Positions 49,801 through 62,488 of a stretch of DNA of 64,000 bases are shown here, in pieces. The notes below the pieces were generated by a model that was not told the DNA's origin, made no database searches, and saw only the letters and a list, made by a program, of their open reading frames with translations. A program made the translations under genes and the position numbers. Origin of the DNA: Formicarius rufipectus (lineage: Eukaryota; Chordata; Aves; Passeriformes; Formicariidae); contig VXAU01004018.1 of assembly GCA_013399695.1 (NCBI GenBank), positions 248,001-312,000 on the forward strand, written 5' to 3'. Each line of letters opens with the position of its first letter. Positions within the stretch are counted from its first letter, which is position 1.

Positions 49801-52800
49801 ATTTGGGCATCTGTTGAGATGCTCTTTTACATTATAACATGCAACCCAATCGTGGGACTTGGGACGTTTGGTGTGTCACTCTGTGCTAGCAAATGCTCTA
49901 CCTCTAGAAAAACTCTGAGTGTGATGGACTTGGCACTCAGTATGGACACCAAGAATCATGGGTAAGCACAGAAATGACTGGCCTGATTTTCACAACTCTA
50001 GAGCATCCAGTGCTCTAAAAGCTCAGAGGATTAAGTGTTAAAGTTTGGATTCAATCTGATATAAAGAAAACAGATGTGAATCTGTATTCATCTGAACATT
50101 TCAGAAGTCTGAGATGGCTCAGTACTATTATAATTTGCACCCATATCTTCTTTGAAGACAAGAGATGAATCACCTGCAAAATCAGTTGCAGATGGAGGCT
50201 CAGGTCTTGGGAGGCTTGGAAAATTCCAGGCTGTTCGGAAAGGTTTCAATTTGCATACATAGCCAGTTCAAAATGAAAGATGAACCAAACCAGCTAATAC
50301 ACATTGCAATAGACTGCGAGGATCTCCTTTGTCTGTTCCCTGGAGGAAACTTCTGGCTTAATGAAAGGCTGCTAAAAAGAAAAATAATATTTCTTCTCAT
50401 ATATTTTACCCACATTGTAAAAATCTCTTTATTGTTTTCCTGTACTGCTGTTATGTGCCTGCCATAATGGAACAGCCTAATGCAAAAAGAAATATTATAC
50501 AATCTGAACACAAACATAATGGATATCGAAAAAAATCCCTGGCAATAGGCAGAAGTTAAACAAACACACACAAAAATTATCTTTCCTAGGTACAGCATTT
50601 CTATTAAAGGAGACAAAGAGATGAAATGCCTTTGTGTTTGAAATTCAGACATTTCTATATTTACTCATATATACTCAACTCTGGCTCATTGTACCTTTTT
50701 TGTTACAAAAACATTTGTGATTTTGGTGCATGGACATCTCCCTCTGCTGTGTCCTGGACAGAAACCTTCACTACTCAAACCTGTCACAAAGGTATGGAAG
50801 GGAAGAAAGGGAGTGAACCTCACTGGAAGCTAGAGCTTCTGCTGACCAACACAATCACTCAAAAATGGTCTCGCAAGAAAGATCTTAAGATTTTTCATAT
50901 TAATCCTTCAGATTACACAAGGAAATAAAGCCTACATGGTACAGAGTGGAAGTGAAACTAAGGAGATGTAAAGCCATCAAAAGCAAAGAGACAGTACCAC
51001 CAGGATTGGTAGTTTGCATGTGCTCTTTTGTTTTAAAATCTGATTACATCAAAGAATATTGAGGAAGATCTGTGGCTTTTTGTCTTCCCTTTTATTTATT
51101 TAGACAGAACAACTAATGAACTGGTTTTGACAACAGTTCTAAGGACAACCTGATAAGGAACAAGCTGTAAATCATGCAGGGATTTTTAATTAAAAAAAAA
51201 CATGTTGAAAAACAGAAAAGCAATCACCGAATTGAAGTTCCAAACTCATAAGGAACTACAAATATTAAAAATGTTATTAGCACACAAACTTGCATCTTCC
51301 AAAAATTTAGACAGGAATAATAGCATTAAACCTGGAATTTCCCAAGTGTTGCTAAGATATCCACACCCATCATTGTAACTTCAATCTCTGGCAATCAAGT
51401 ATTAGCGTCTTTTGCTCTCACCATTCCTGGGTGACTCTCAGCTTCCTATGGTTCCTGCTAAATATTTTATGTATTTCTTTCATATATATAATATAGAAAT
51501 ACATACATATATCTGAAATATATGCATTTTTAAATTGCCACACCCCCCAGGCCATAGCAGATGTGTAGTTTGCTGGTTTTACAAGCATGACATCCCTCAA
51601 CACTAACTTGAAATGAAAGAGATTAAATTGTATGTGATTATGGTATCATTTCTAAACATGTCTGGGCTCAATGCTCTTAGCTGTGTGAATCTTTTAGAAT
51701 ATTCAGATATGCCCTTTTCAAAACATACTGGAGAATAATGCTAATTAAAAACACTTCTCTGGGCAGTAAAACACCCCCATATTTCTTAATTGGCACATAT
51801 ATTTCTCACAATAATTCACTTGACACAGCACAAGTTTTATGAGTTGTAGATGTTCTCTTTGCCCCCATTTTTCAGTATTTCTTCTGTTATTTTTTGTTAT
51901 TTAGGTGATACTATGAATTTATTTCTGGTAGCTAAGATGGTATGGAAACTAATTAATGAAGCCCCAAAGATATGTATCAACAAAGTGCATTCTTAACCTA
52001 CTTCTGTACATAAAAAGGACTTCTAAAACCATGGTTGGGCCACTGTGCCCACCATAAGCCATGTGGAAACAAGATTCCTTGCTGGACCAGCTAATGCGAA
52101 CTGAAAATCCACACTAACAAGGGTTCTGTTAAATTGGGAAGTTCATTCACACGAGTCACATTTGTTTAAATTCCTAAAACATGCCCAAAGCTCTGTAATA
52201 CTTCACTACCACAAGAAAGCTGTAAAAGAATGGGTGCATATCCAAGAGAACTATTCAAATAAGAGTCGATCAAGCTAATAAACAGCACGCACAAGGCAAG
52301 TTGTGCTGGAATGCTAATGCCAGTTCAGAGGGAATCAACTTTTTAATACTACCAGCACGAGTATCTGTGTTCATGCATTTTTCATCAGGGGAATGGGAGT
52401 TTGAGTAATCCTGAACCCTGCTGTGACACCACAGGGCAGAAGATCTCATGCCTATTAGAGAACATCCACAATCACTGAGTGTCCTTCCCCCTTCTCAAAG
52501 GCACAGCTCTCACATCAGAAGCACTGTTGATTTTTTCCTACTCTAGAGGACTCTGGTCCCTGCAGCAGTCTTTCTAGAGCAAAAATGTTATGGTCCAAGT
52601 TAGGAAAGAAATCAAGGTGTGTCCTGAAGTCTTGCTGATGGCTTTTACAAATAAACAGTCCCAGTATATGATGATTTATTCTGATTGACACTGATAAATA
52701 CAGCTGCCACAAAAGCACCTCAGAACAGCCAGTCCCTTAAGTAATAAGGGCCTGAGACATATTTATTGCTTAGTCAGGCTTCTGTTTGGCACTGAATTTC

Positions 52801-55800
52801 TGTAAGTCTGTGCATTTTTAATACATAAAAATGAAAATCCTAGCCTTGCTGCCTCATGAAAAGCGATATGTAAGTGTATCATATTGTCCATTGGACAATA
52901 ATTGGTGCTGCCTTCTGGAAGTGCAGTGCTGGCTATTCTGGAAAACAACAGAGTATTGCTTTAGCTCAGCAAGTCACCTATATGGTTTTGTTTAATAGTG
53001 CTTGATTATTGTCCAAGAACTTATTACTTAGTTTCTATTCAAAATCCATAGCCAAGCTGATTGCAGACTGAGACCCAAAGGTTAGGAATGCAGTCTCTGG
53101 AAATGCTGGCCAGGTAACTAGAACAGCAAAGACTTATTAGCTGTATACTGCATTCCACTTGGGTTGTTATGCATGTTCTCCTGGCAGGGCTAAGTTAGGA
53201 TTGTTCCCTTCCTTTTCAGCATCCAGGATTTTCAGGGGGGTTATTAGAGCAGAAACTTGCACAGCACTGTACTCAGGGAGAGAAACAGCACTCAAGGCTA
53301 ATCCAGTGGAATAGCACAGGCAATGTAGTGCCACTGCAGCATCACAGAATGGATGGTGGTGACTGAGTTTGCCTCAACTCAGGTAAGCTGAAAGCAATAC
53401 TGTGAGTGAACTGCAACTGATGATGACCAGGTACGAAGTGCACATTCAAAAGGGGAGGCCAAAAAAGGAAGTTATCACAAAATTGGTGATTCTATTCAGG
53501 CCCTCCTAATATATTGCTATGGTCACTGGGGGTTTAGCTTACTTTTGCCATTTACACCTCAGTCATATCACCCAGAAGCTGCTGTTAAGCTGATGCAGGG
53601 CCATGTTGGCACAGGACAGCAAGGAATGTTTGAAATATTGGTATAAAGACAAAGGTACAATGTCTCAACTTCCCTTGAACATGGAGACCTTCAGATGACT
53701 CTGGGAAATATCCAAGCATGTACCAAGGTTCAGAACAGCTGGGATCAGACCTCCATTAAGACTGCTTCATCTAAGTCTAAGCAAACATGAAGAAGCAACC
53801 AAAAGAGAAAATCCACTGCTCTCTGTGGCCAGCTGTGACATGGACTCATCACCTCTATTCATAATCATCAGAACCTCACAAATAGGTACTTGAGGATCTA
53901 AGTGGGTCCAGTGGCAGAAAGAATGAAGGTTGCTTGATCCATGAAAGATGGATGGGGAGAAGATTATTCATGAAAAGTCTGTTCAGGAAATTCTACTGGA
54001 ATTTGTGCCACTGGAGAGTTTAATCCATATTGGGATCTCTCTGTCTAGATTTTAATTTTTTTGTATGGATTATTTTAACTTTCTGAGAGATCCCTGTGTA
54101 CCATAAGAACCAGGAATAAAGGGAAGGAAAGGGTGATAGCAACTCAATGAACAGGAATCATTTGTAGTACCGTGGCATTCTTCTTGCTCAAGCAATGACA
54201 CATCATAAATCTAAATCTATTTAGAGACTCTACAAAGGTAGCCTTTTGATGTCTCTGACTCAAGAACCACTCTATATATCCCTAAGATGCAGGGGGACTG
54301 GACAAAGACAGGGCTAGGTGGAGGGTCAAAGTGAATGTTTCCCCTCTCCCTGCACACCCGTGGCTGTTTTCTCCTTTCTTCTGCAGAAGCACATGATTTA
54401 GTGGAGAAAGTATCAGGAAAAACAAGCAATTCTGCAGGATAAGTAGTAAACCCTGACAGAATATATAATCCTTTATGAAGAACTCTTTTGGAAATGCTGT
54501 AAAAATATCTGTTTATTTATTGGAGGGGAGGGGGTGCACAAGATCATAAGCTTCCTATCAGTCAGAAACAGTCAGCATGAACAAGCTTTAATTTGCTCTG
54601 AGACTTGGAGGAAAAAAATAAATTCCTTTCACTCGGGGCACTAACAAATCATCTATGCACACAATATGTTTTTGCTTATGAAGTATTAATGTTAATATGA
54701 TTTCACCCCTAAGTAAATAGGATAGTAGATCTATTGCTATACATGTGCTTTTAAGAACCTGTTTAAAGGAGCCAGTTTTAGTCCATCTATTGAATAATAA
54801 AATAAACCCTAAATGATGATGAAAAAAACCCACCAAGAGCTTGAATTCAGAGTTAATCCTTTCAAGCGCCATAAATCTTCAGCATCTGTCAAGGCATATG
54901 CAAGACATACCTGTATCTGAGCAGCAAAGATTAAGGTATAAGATCAATATGAGTAATCAAAATGTGGTTCATTTCTTCCCTGTTCTCAAATGATAGCTAA
55001 TAAGACTCAGGAAGTATTGAGAATAGCTCTGCAAAAAGCAAATAAACTTGAGAGATACAATCTGTTCAAGAAAGAAACGGATTAAATATGTTACTGTTTG
55101 GTAGCAGGCACTGGAACATTTCCAGTTCTTGGTAACTTGTGGAAAAAATTAGTACTAATTAAGAGGCTGATAGCAGGTACTACCTATGTATATATGCACA
55201 AGTGAAACAATACAGGGCCTGATGCAGAACCCGCAGGAGACACAGATGTAATGATGTACACCCAGAAAGCAAAGAACTTCTTTTACAGTTTTCTTCCTAT
55301 ATTTAACCCCAACTGTGACAGAAGCATCATCTTCTGAGCGAAAAGCATCCAATTTTTGTATTTTTTCACAGCTAATTCCATTCAAGATAAATGGAACAAG
55401 AGAGGTGCAATGTACCACAAGGCAAGTGACAAGTTTGCACGTCCAGGACCATGAGAGTAACATGGCAGAGCTCCCCGTCTACACTGCCAGCCTTTAGAGT
55501 CCAACACACACCTCCTGAGAGCACCATGGTGGTGTCAGGCTGTAGCAGCTCAGAATGCTCAACTTGAGCAGAGCTTTCCAAGAGTGCACTACAGGTGCCA
55601 AGTTTTTGGGTTCTGATGCACAAAAAAGATCCAGTGTCTGTTAAAGAACATGTCAGAGAGCACCATAAAGAGCTGGATGAAAACGCAGGGTCTGGGCCAT
55701 GGCAGCAACGAACAGAGACAAAATTACATTATGCCAGAAGGACAAGCATTAGCTGACTAACAGGACATAATAGTCAAAGTATGTCCCAACATCTATAAGG

Positions 55801-57999
55801 TTCCATGACAGTTTCTGGCAGATAACACCCCATGAACTGATAACTAACATTGTGGAAAAAGAGTTAATTAAACAATAGCTTGAAAAGGGACAGATTGCCC
55901 ATGCCACATCTTTCTAGTTTTGTCTTTAGCAATAAACCCAGGAGACCTGTAGAGCCCAACTAGCTGCTTAAGCCACAAGAAACTCTAGAGCAACTGCAAT
56001 CTTAAAAAAAAAATAAATTGCTTGTTGTTTTAAAAATAACCTTTAAAAATAAGGTTTGCCACATTTGGAAAGCTATATTTTGAAGGTAAACCTATTAATT
56101 TATCCTCCATCTCATCTAGCAAAAAAATCTGACGTGAAGTAACCCGATGTGCATGAAGCAGTCTGTACTTTTGTGGGTGGCAAATCTGTTCCCTGACAAA
56201 CTTCTAGAAAACCTGTCACACAGCAGGCTCTGGAGGTCCCAAAAAGCAACAGGACAATCTGCTACAGACCTGCTTGGGCCTGAGCTCTAGGTAGATAATG
56301 CACATGCCCATATTGCGGGGTGTTGTTCTCTCTTGGCAAGCAGTGGCTAAGCATCTCTGGCAAATGGCAAGAAAGCAGGGAAGAAAATTAGAGGTCATGA
56401 GGAGCACCATCAAAATGGACTTATTGGCAAATGCCTATTGCAAGACAAATAACTATGAAGAGACAGGAGCTTCAAAAACCACCTGTGTTCACCAACTGTC
56501 TTGCCAATCATCACAAACTGGCCATTTCCATGCCTGCAGTTCTCTATCGCAACATGCAAAGCTAATTCTTTAATATATTAAGCTTTTGTTGCCCCTGTAT
56601 TATTACTGATATGAGCCATAAAATATTAAGTGAAATTGTACAACCTAATATGTAAAAATAGCCTTTTTTTTAGCTTGAAAAACAAAAAAGGAATATAAAC
56701 AAGCTTATTTTTCCAATCGAAGTTCCCTTTCTTCTGTGCCAATCAGTTTTAGCTAGAAACTACTTAAAACCTACCTCTGGGTTAGAAGCAGTTGATCAAA
56801 TCTATAAAAAGAAGGCTATAGATGGTAAACAGGTATCAGTAAAATTATCAGCTAAATGATCAGCTAAGTGATAAAAACTATGAGTATATATGAAAGGTAG
56901 GAAACTTCTTGTAGTCTAAGGAACAATGAAAAAGCTTCACCACAAGAAAAGAAAGAGAAACACTATATCTTCAGCTGTCTGCAAAATTTTGATTTAGTAC
57001 TGAAGGTTAATCCATCTTAAACTACTATCAAGCAGTAGTGACACCATTCCTCATTCTTTTTACTGGAAGTAATGACAGGATGTCTGATTCTGTGTGGGAA
57101 AACAGGTATTTCCATTCCTGAAATGACACAGAGATTTGGCACATGACTTCAGTCCAAACTGGAGAGGAAAATGCACAAATTCCATCAAAAAGTAACCAAT
57201 GGGGACATTTTAAAAGGCTAGTTTAGTGTTTTAGATATTCAGGTTGTTTTGTTTTTTATTTCTTTTCCTATGTAAACAAGTCACAGTTGAATTGAATCTA
57301 ACACACCAAAATTGCAAATAGGAACCAACGGCAACATCAACAATAAAATTATAAGCATTAAGCAAAACAGAACATTTCATTTGGAAAAAAATATAAATAT
57401 GTGATTTTCAAAAATTTGTTTTCAAAAGTGTCTCCTCCTCTTCTTTCTTCCTGGCAAACCCCATCTGTCAATTTTGAAAAGTGATTTGCTTTGGATGGAA
57501 TTCCAATAAAATGACTCCCTCGGCATGACCCCCCATCAGCTGTATTTTGGAGGACTGGCACCAAACTACAGATCAATCACCGCAGGCTTCACAGGGGATT
57601 GAAGCACCTACAGAGCTTACACAATCTGCAATCCCCTTCTGCCTTAAGTCTCATACTAATCACGTTTCCTCCGCACATCAAGACATCCTGCCCATTCCCA
57701 TTCCTACCACTGCCAACCTGCAACAAAGCCTATAAAACAGGAGAAAGCAGAGTTAGTGGCAAATTTCCCTTGGATCTGCTCTTTTGAGGCCTGTTCTTCA
57801 TTTACACAGCGGCAGGGTTACAGTTGCAGCAGCGACTTTGCTCCTACCTGCATGAAGCACTGTTTGTCTTCATTTGCTCTTTCATTATTCCAAGCTTATG
57901 CAGGAGAAAGTTTATCTCCTTCCTTCCTCTCCCAAGAGGCTTATTTGTTCATCAGGCATTTATTTAAAAAAATAAAATAAAAGCTCTGCTAATTTCTAT
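46806..57999. other. Long non-coding stretch
   Basis: AT-rich sequence. I see many short open frames (longest 150 codons, minus 50200-50652, T-rich and hydrophobic, no domain), an AT-rich patch at 51481-51525 and two adjoining palindromes at 48904-48943. A strong isolated donor/acceptor pair on the minus strand at about 54910-55030 has all three frames closed. No gene, CR1 copy or RNA gene was recognised. Confidence 0.5.
48904..48943. repeat. Two adjacent short palindromes
   Basis: GTAGGTA/TACCTAC (7-bp arms, 1-base centre, 48904-48918) is followed by GTTTAG/CTAAAC, with arms separated by about 10 bases near 48923-48943. They are small and may be coincidental. Confidence 0.6.
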
Positions 58000-58480
58000 G
58001 CACATTGCAGGGATAAAGAAAGAGATGCTTTTTATAGATTTTTTTTAATTCACAGATGCTATTTTAATTGGTGTCCCATACAATTGTCTCTCACTGGGAA
58101 TCTGGATGGCTCTGGGGAACTGGCAGCTACTTTCAGAGCTTTTCCAGGTCAGCGATTCAGATGTAACCAGCACTGGTGGCTGAGAATTAATGTGGAGAAA
58201 ACTATTTGATGGCCTGTGTGAAATAAAGTAATGATTTCAGTCCAGTTGTGGTTTGACAGATTACCAGCAAAACCAATCAGTGCTTTTATGGGCCTTTTCG
58301 GAAATGGAGACAGAAAATTAGCTTCTGCAAATTACCTTGTGCATTAGGGCTGAAGGCAGCCATCAGACTTGCAAGCATGAAACCTTTATTATCATCGCAC
58401 CTTTTTCACGGTTAATTATGAAGATTTCATGTTTTTTCCCAAATTCTCTCACTTCAGTGTTCTGGGGACCGTTTGCCACA
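58000..58480. promoter_or_regulatory. Probable conserved non-coding element (enhancer-like)
   Basis: About 480 bases without repeats, with an unusual density of intact-looking transcription-factor motifs: TTTAATTG, TAATGATTTC, an inverted-CCAAT-type CCAATCAG (58273-58280), CTTTATTATCATCG and GGTTAATTATG near 58410. CpG is preserved in places (for example CATCGCACC, TTCACGG, TCAGCGATTC), which is unusual for neutral avian DNA. A plus-strand open frame of 108 codons begins at 58337 but shows no domain. The judgement comes from composition and motif layout, without alignment. Confidence 0.3.
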
Positions 58481-59165
58481 CTCTACCTTAGACTAGGAAG
58501 GTTATTCAGCTTCACCTGTGTCCAGGGTAGGAAAGAAAGAAAACAGAGGGAAGGAGTTGCTTGTCCTGATTTATTCTTTACAGAGCCCCAGCTTAATGAA
58601 TTTGAAGCATCTCTCTGCAGTGACAGAGCGACTGCCCTGGACACGTGGCCTTTAGAAGGATAAAATTTGCTCTTGCAACCTTCTCCCTCGTGTCCCTGTA
58701 AACACACTGCAAGCCCTAGGCTAGACTGTCAGAAAATGTGTCAGACCATAGCAAGTAAAGACTTTATCCCTCATCACATCCTTGATCCAGTAAACCCTAA
58801 CTGGATGTTTTGCTTACAATTTCAGGTAAAAATAAACAGTTATCCACCTCACACTCCTGTTTGATTAGCACATGCTTGTTTTCCAAACTCACATTCATCA
58901 TGCTGACAGGACTTCCTCAAGGACTGGCTTTCAAAACAGCAACATCATTAAAAGACATAGCTTAGGTCTTCAGTTTTTCCCCACAAAGACGAGAAGGTAC
59001 AAAGCAAACTTGCATCTGTAGTGAAAGTGTCCTCATAGACCACCAGATCTGAAGTCTTCAAGGAATGAATGCATTGATTCAGCTAAACTTAATGTATAGA
59101 ACAGAAGATGCATATGTTCTTCAAATTCTTATATAACCTTTTCCCTTATCTCATTAATTCCTAGT
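58481..59165. other. Non-coding stretch
   Basis: Continuation of the open frame from 58337 to 58663, unrecognised, then AT-rich sequence with nothing identified. Confidence 0.4.
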
Positions 59166-59265
59166 GGTGGGGAGGGGGGAAACAACAACCAACCAAACAA
59201 CACCCCCAAAAAACCAAACAACAAAAAACCCAAGAACAGACCAAACCCCAAACAACAGCCAAGAA
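59166..59265. repeat. G-run next to A/C-rich low-complexity tract
   Basis: A purine run (GGTGGGGAGGGGGG, 59166-59179) abuts about 85 bases of CAA/CCAAA-type sequence almost free of G and T on the plus strand. The abrupt strand asymmetry marks a simple-sequence expansion. Confidence 0.85.
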
Positions 59266-60060
59266 GACTAGTTCCTTCTCAGTTACTTTGGCTCTCAGTG
59301 CACCAACAGAGGGATATTTGGGTTGCTTTCCTTGTGAGGTTTGTAATGAATTGCCTCTGGTAACAAACTAATGAGGTTGTCAGAAGCTGCAACAAAACAG
59401 TTCTGCAATTTACAGGAGCAGGAGAGGGTCTATTCAAAATATATAAAAAGATACACAAAATTCAGCTTTCCTCAGCTTTATACAGACAAGAAAAGGCACA
59501 AACAGCTTAGTATCAGATAAGGAAAAAGGCAGAATGAGAAATGAAAAATTTCCCAGGAGAAAGAAGACAAGATGCAGAAAGAAACCTAATGACCCATTTT
59601 ACCCATGGCCATGGAATAGAGAAGCAATACACAGCTAAATCCCAGTTAGCAAGTATTTGCCTGATTTTAAGCAAAAAAATTTCCCCCTTCCTTGTCGTAA
59701 CTTACTCAATAGTGCTTTGAGCCAGGAAAGAAAAATATTCTATGCCTAAAAAGATCTCTTCTCTGCTTTGTATATTTTTGAGATCTGGAGTTAAGAAGTT
59801 ACAGTTTATGGCTGAATTTCACAGGGAGTGGAAAGCACAGGGAAGATAAATAAAAGAAATTAAGAGTTTAGTTATCAGTCCACAAGGTCAAAGGAATTAT
59901 GTGTTTACCTGTTGCTTTTCATGGTGTGCATGTGCATAAGGGCAAACTCTTGACTGCTCAGGAGTGCATTTACCTATATGTACACATTAAAAATTTGAAC
60001 GCTCAGTTCTGCCTCACATCAACATGCTCTTGTGCCTCTTTCAGAGCACTAAGATACACA
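59266..60060. other. Non-coding stretch
   Basis: Nothing recognised. Confidence 0.5.
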
Positions 60061-60078
60061 GTGTGTGTGTGTGTGTGT
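60061..60078. repeat. (GT)9 microsatellite
   Basis: Nine uninterrupted GT units, preceded by ATACACA. A typical dinucleotide microsatellite. Confidence 0.95.
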
Positions 60079-60091
60079 TACCATCACCTAC

Positions 60092-60149
60092 CTGTTTCAC
60101 AAGATCTGCTTTATTGTGTGTGATTTGGGGACTTAACCAAATGCTCTTG
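60092..60149 (-). other. Exon-like 58-nt segment with good splice sites
   Basis: The acceptor is pyrimidine-rich (GCCTCTGCTCAG) and the donor matches consensus (AAACAG/GTAGGT). One frame is open throughout (KSIWLSPQITHNK and on). There is no recognisable family, and at this length an open frame is expected by chance fairly often. Confidence 0.15.
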
Positions 60150-62405
60150 CTGAGCAGAGGCATCAAAACAGTGGAGGGCAACATTTAGTCAGTGGGAATG
60201 TCATGAATATCAAGCTATTCAGGTAATTAGATTTTTATTTTTTAACCTATATTTTAGAGAAGCTGTTTGTGCTGTGTCTTTATGCCACCACATCTCTGCT
60301 CTTTCCAAGAAGTGGGAAACAGGCTGTTGCCAAACTTGCTTGGTCTTCACTGAGGAAAGAATTGTGCTCACAGGAGAAATTTCAAGTGGCAGTTAAAAAA
60401 GTTCAGTGCCTGACAGTGTAATTTCCCTGCAGCAGTGACTTCTTAAGCCACAATTTGATAGAGTGACCACTTCCAGGAACAGAGCTTGTTCTTACATACT
60501 GATTTTAAACACTCCTTCTAATCATGTCTTTGAAGTTAACAGAGGCTATTTTGGTGAAATATTTTTCTGAGTTTCTTATGCTTTCTTGTATTGCAAGGTA
60601 TTGAATTATACATTGTAAAAATAAGGAATGCTACATAAGTAAGCTTTTGAGATTACAGATATTTCCAATGTTCATTTTTACGTTTACATGCCTGGCAAGT
60701 TCTTGACTTGTCTCTTGGTAAGAGGATAGAAGTTGACTTTAACTTGAGACAGGGGCCAAAATCAACCTCCAGCTGGCTGCTGTAACTGCTGTGCTGAGAA
60801 TCAGGGTGCATTTAAGTTGCATTAAAAAAAATCCTGGCCAAAACCTCTGTTTTCTATAATGACTGAGACAGCAGCGAGGTGAAGCAACTCACTTTTAGCC
60901 CTTGACTTTAGAGCTTGTTGTGTCAGGGGAAAAATTGATTTGGCTTTACTGGTTTTGGTTATGCTCATGGTCAAGCACAACCTTAACTTCTAAGGAACCC
61001 TTATAACATCAGGAAAGAGGTGAACACCTCCAGAGGAGATTTTATCCTATAATAGGGTGGAATACATCATTCTCTGGGAAAGTTTACCTGTCTGTGTAAA
61101 TCACTTTAAATTAGCTCCTGACTTTAGGGTTGCTAAAACTTAAGCAAAATTAATATCTCACTGTATTTTCATAGAGCTCATATAGACTGTATTTTGCTGG
61201 AATATTAACATCTACAATCACTTGATGTGGTGAAACAACCTCAGATCATGGACACAACTCTAAATATCTAAGTCCTATTATATATTAAGGGAAATTTCTC
61301 ATGGGTCATCAGATTACAACAATTTTAAATAAATAGTCGGTGAGGCACAGATTCTAATAGGTATTAATTTAAAAAAACCCCTTGTAAATCATGCTTGTAA
61401 AATACTTAGTGGGTTTGTTGCTGTCTGTGGGGTTTTTTTCATAGTTCATTCAATCCTCTGTAAGGCGCTTAAAATTTCTCCTAATTTAAAGTGCATGTAA
61501 GTTCCCTTTGATTATCCTTGTTGCTCTCCATTAAAAGGAAGTATTACTCGAAGTGTGAACATTTTCAGTGTAGCTAAAACAATTCAGGGCAGCAACACTG
61601 TCCAGCACTGAGTTCACAGTTAATTCTTTGGGAAAACATTCATCTAAGATAACTAAAGGCATTGTACAGATTCTAGGGACAGATGTTCCCTGTACTACAG
61701 AGTATCCTAGCAGGCTGTTGTTAGCTAAGGATAACAGGCATAATTTTTACTGTTTCAGGAGAAAGCAATGAAAACTTTGCATGGAGGCACTTTGGAAACG
61801 TGCCTGAGTGACACACAAGACGACCAATTCAAGTCCCAGCAGAGAGGAAAAATTAAATGTGAACAGATGGGCTAATTCAGCATTTTCAAGGAGTGAAATT
61901 CCAACGTGAAAGAAACCTAGCCAGCTACAGATGACAAGGCCTGTCTCAGTTCAATCTTCCAGCTATAATAGCAGGCTCTTGATTTTTTTTTTTCCTCCAT
62001 CAAATTAATCTTCTTCAGGAAACTGGCATTTCAGTGGGTTTGAAGCAGTCAAACAACCTTCCCACTCCTGGGGATTCAGTTTCAAATCAAAATTTAACAT
62101 ACCACTCACTAGACTTGTTGCTCTCAGTCTATTCAAGAAAAACCAAGCCCATCTGCACAATTTGCTATTTCTGTGTGCCAACATCATCTGCTTGGAAAAG
62201 GTCAGGGTAGAAGAAAAAGTTTTCATAAGTCAGCCTTAAAGTGCCCTTCCAGAGGTACATGCAGACACTGAAACTCTTTTTCAGCATATCCAGCATAAGC
62301 TGATGATCCACTACTTTTCTGAGCATTTCATTTGGATACACTATTAAAAATGCTAAACTGAAAACAAAGAAAAGTAGAAAGAAAACTCACCAAACTCACT
62401 CTCAC
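60150..62405. other. Non-coding stretch
   Basis: No supported gene or repeat. Confidence 0.5.
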
Positions 62406-62488
62406 TTGCCAAAGTCTCCAGCCATATAGACCTCAATTATTTGCAACTTAACAGTAGCACAGCGAATCACAGAGGGTGGGTCATGGCA
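62406..62488 (-). other. Exon-like 83-nt segment encoding a Cys-containing stretch
   Basis: The acceptor is good (GCTCTCTCTGTTGTCCAG) and the donor is fair (GGCAA/GTGAGA). Only one frame is open. It reads CHDPPSVIRCATVK and continues with a hydrophobic/aromatic stretch to GDFGK, resembling the start of a small disulfide-bonded extracellular domain. It is on the same strand as the 44.9 kb transmembrane candidate and upstream of it in that gene's direction, so it could be one of its extracellular exons. At 18 kb distance and without intervening exons this is speculation. A stop follows in frame just after the donor. Confidence 0.2.

Noticed and set aside
50200..50652. 150-codon minus-strand open frame as a membrane protein
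   Set aside because: The hydrophobicity follows from AT-rich DNA. A plus-strand frame overlaps it, and no domain or splice context is seen.
54904..55035. Minus-strand exon between a strong acceptor and a CAG/GTATGT donor
   Set aside because: All three reading frames contain stops. It could only be a non-coding exon.
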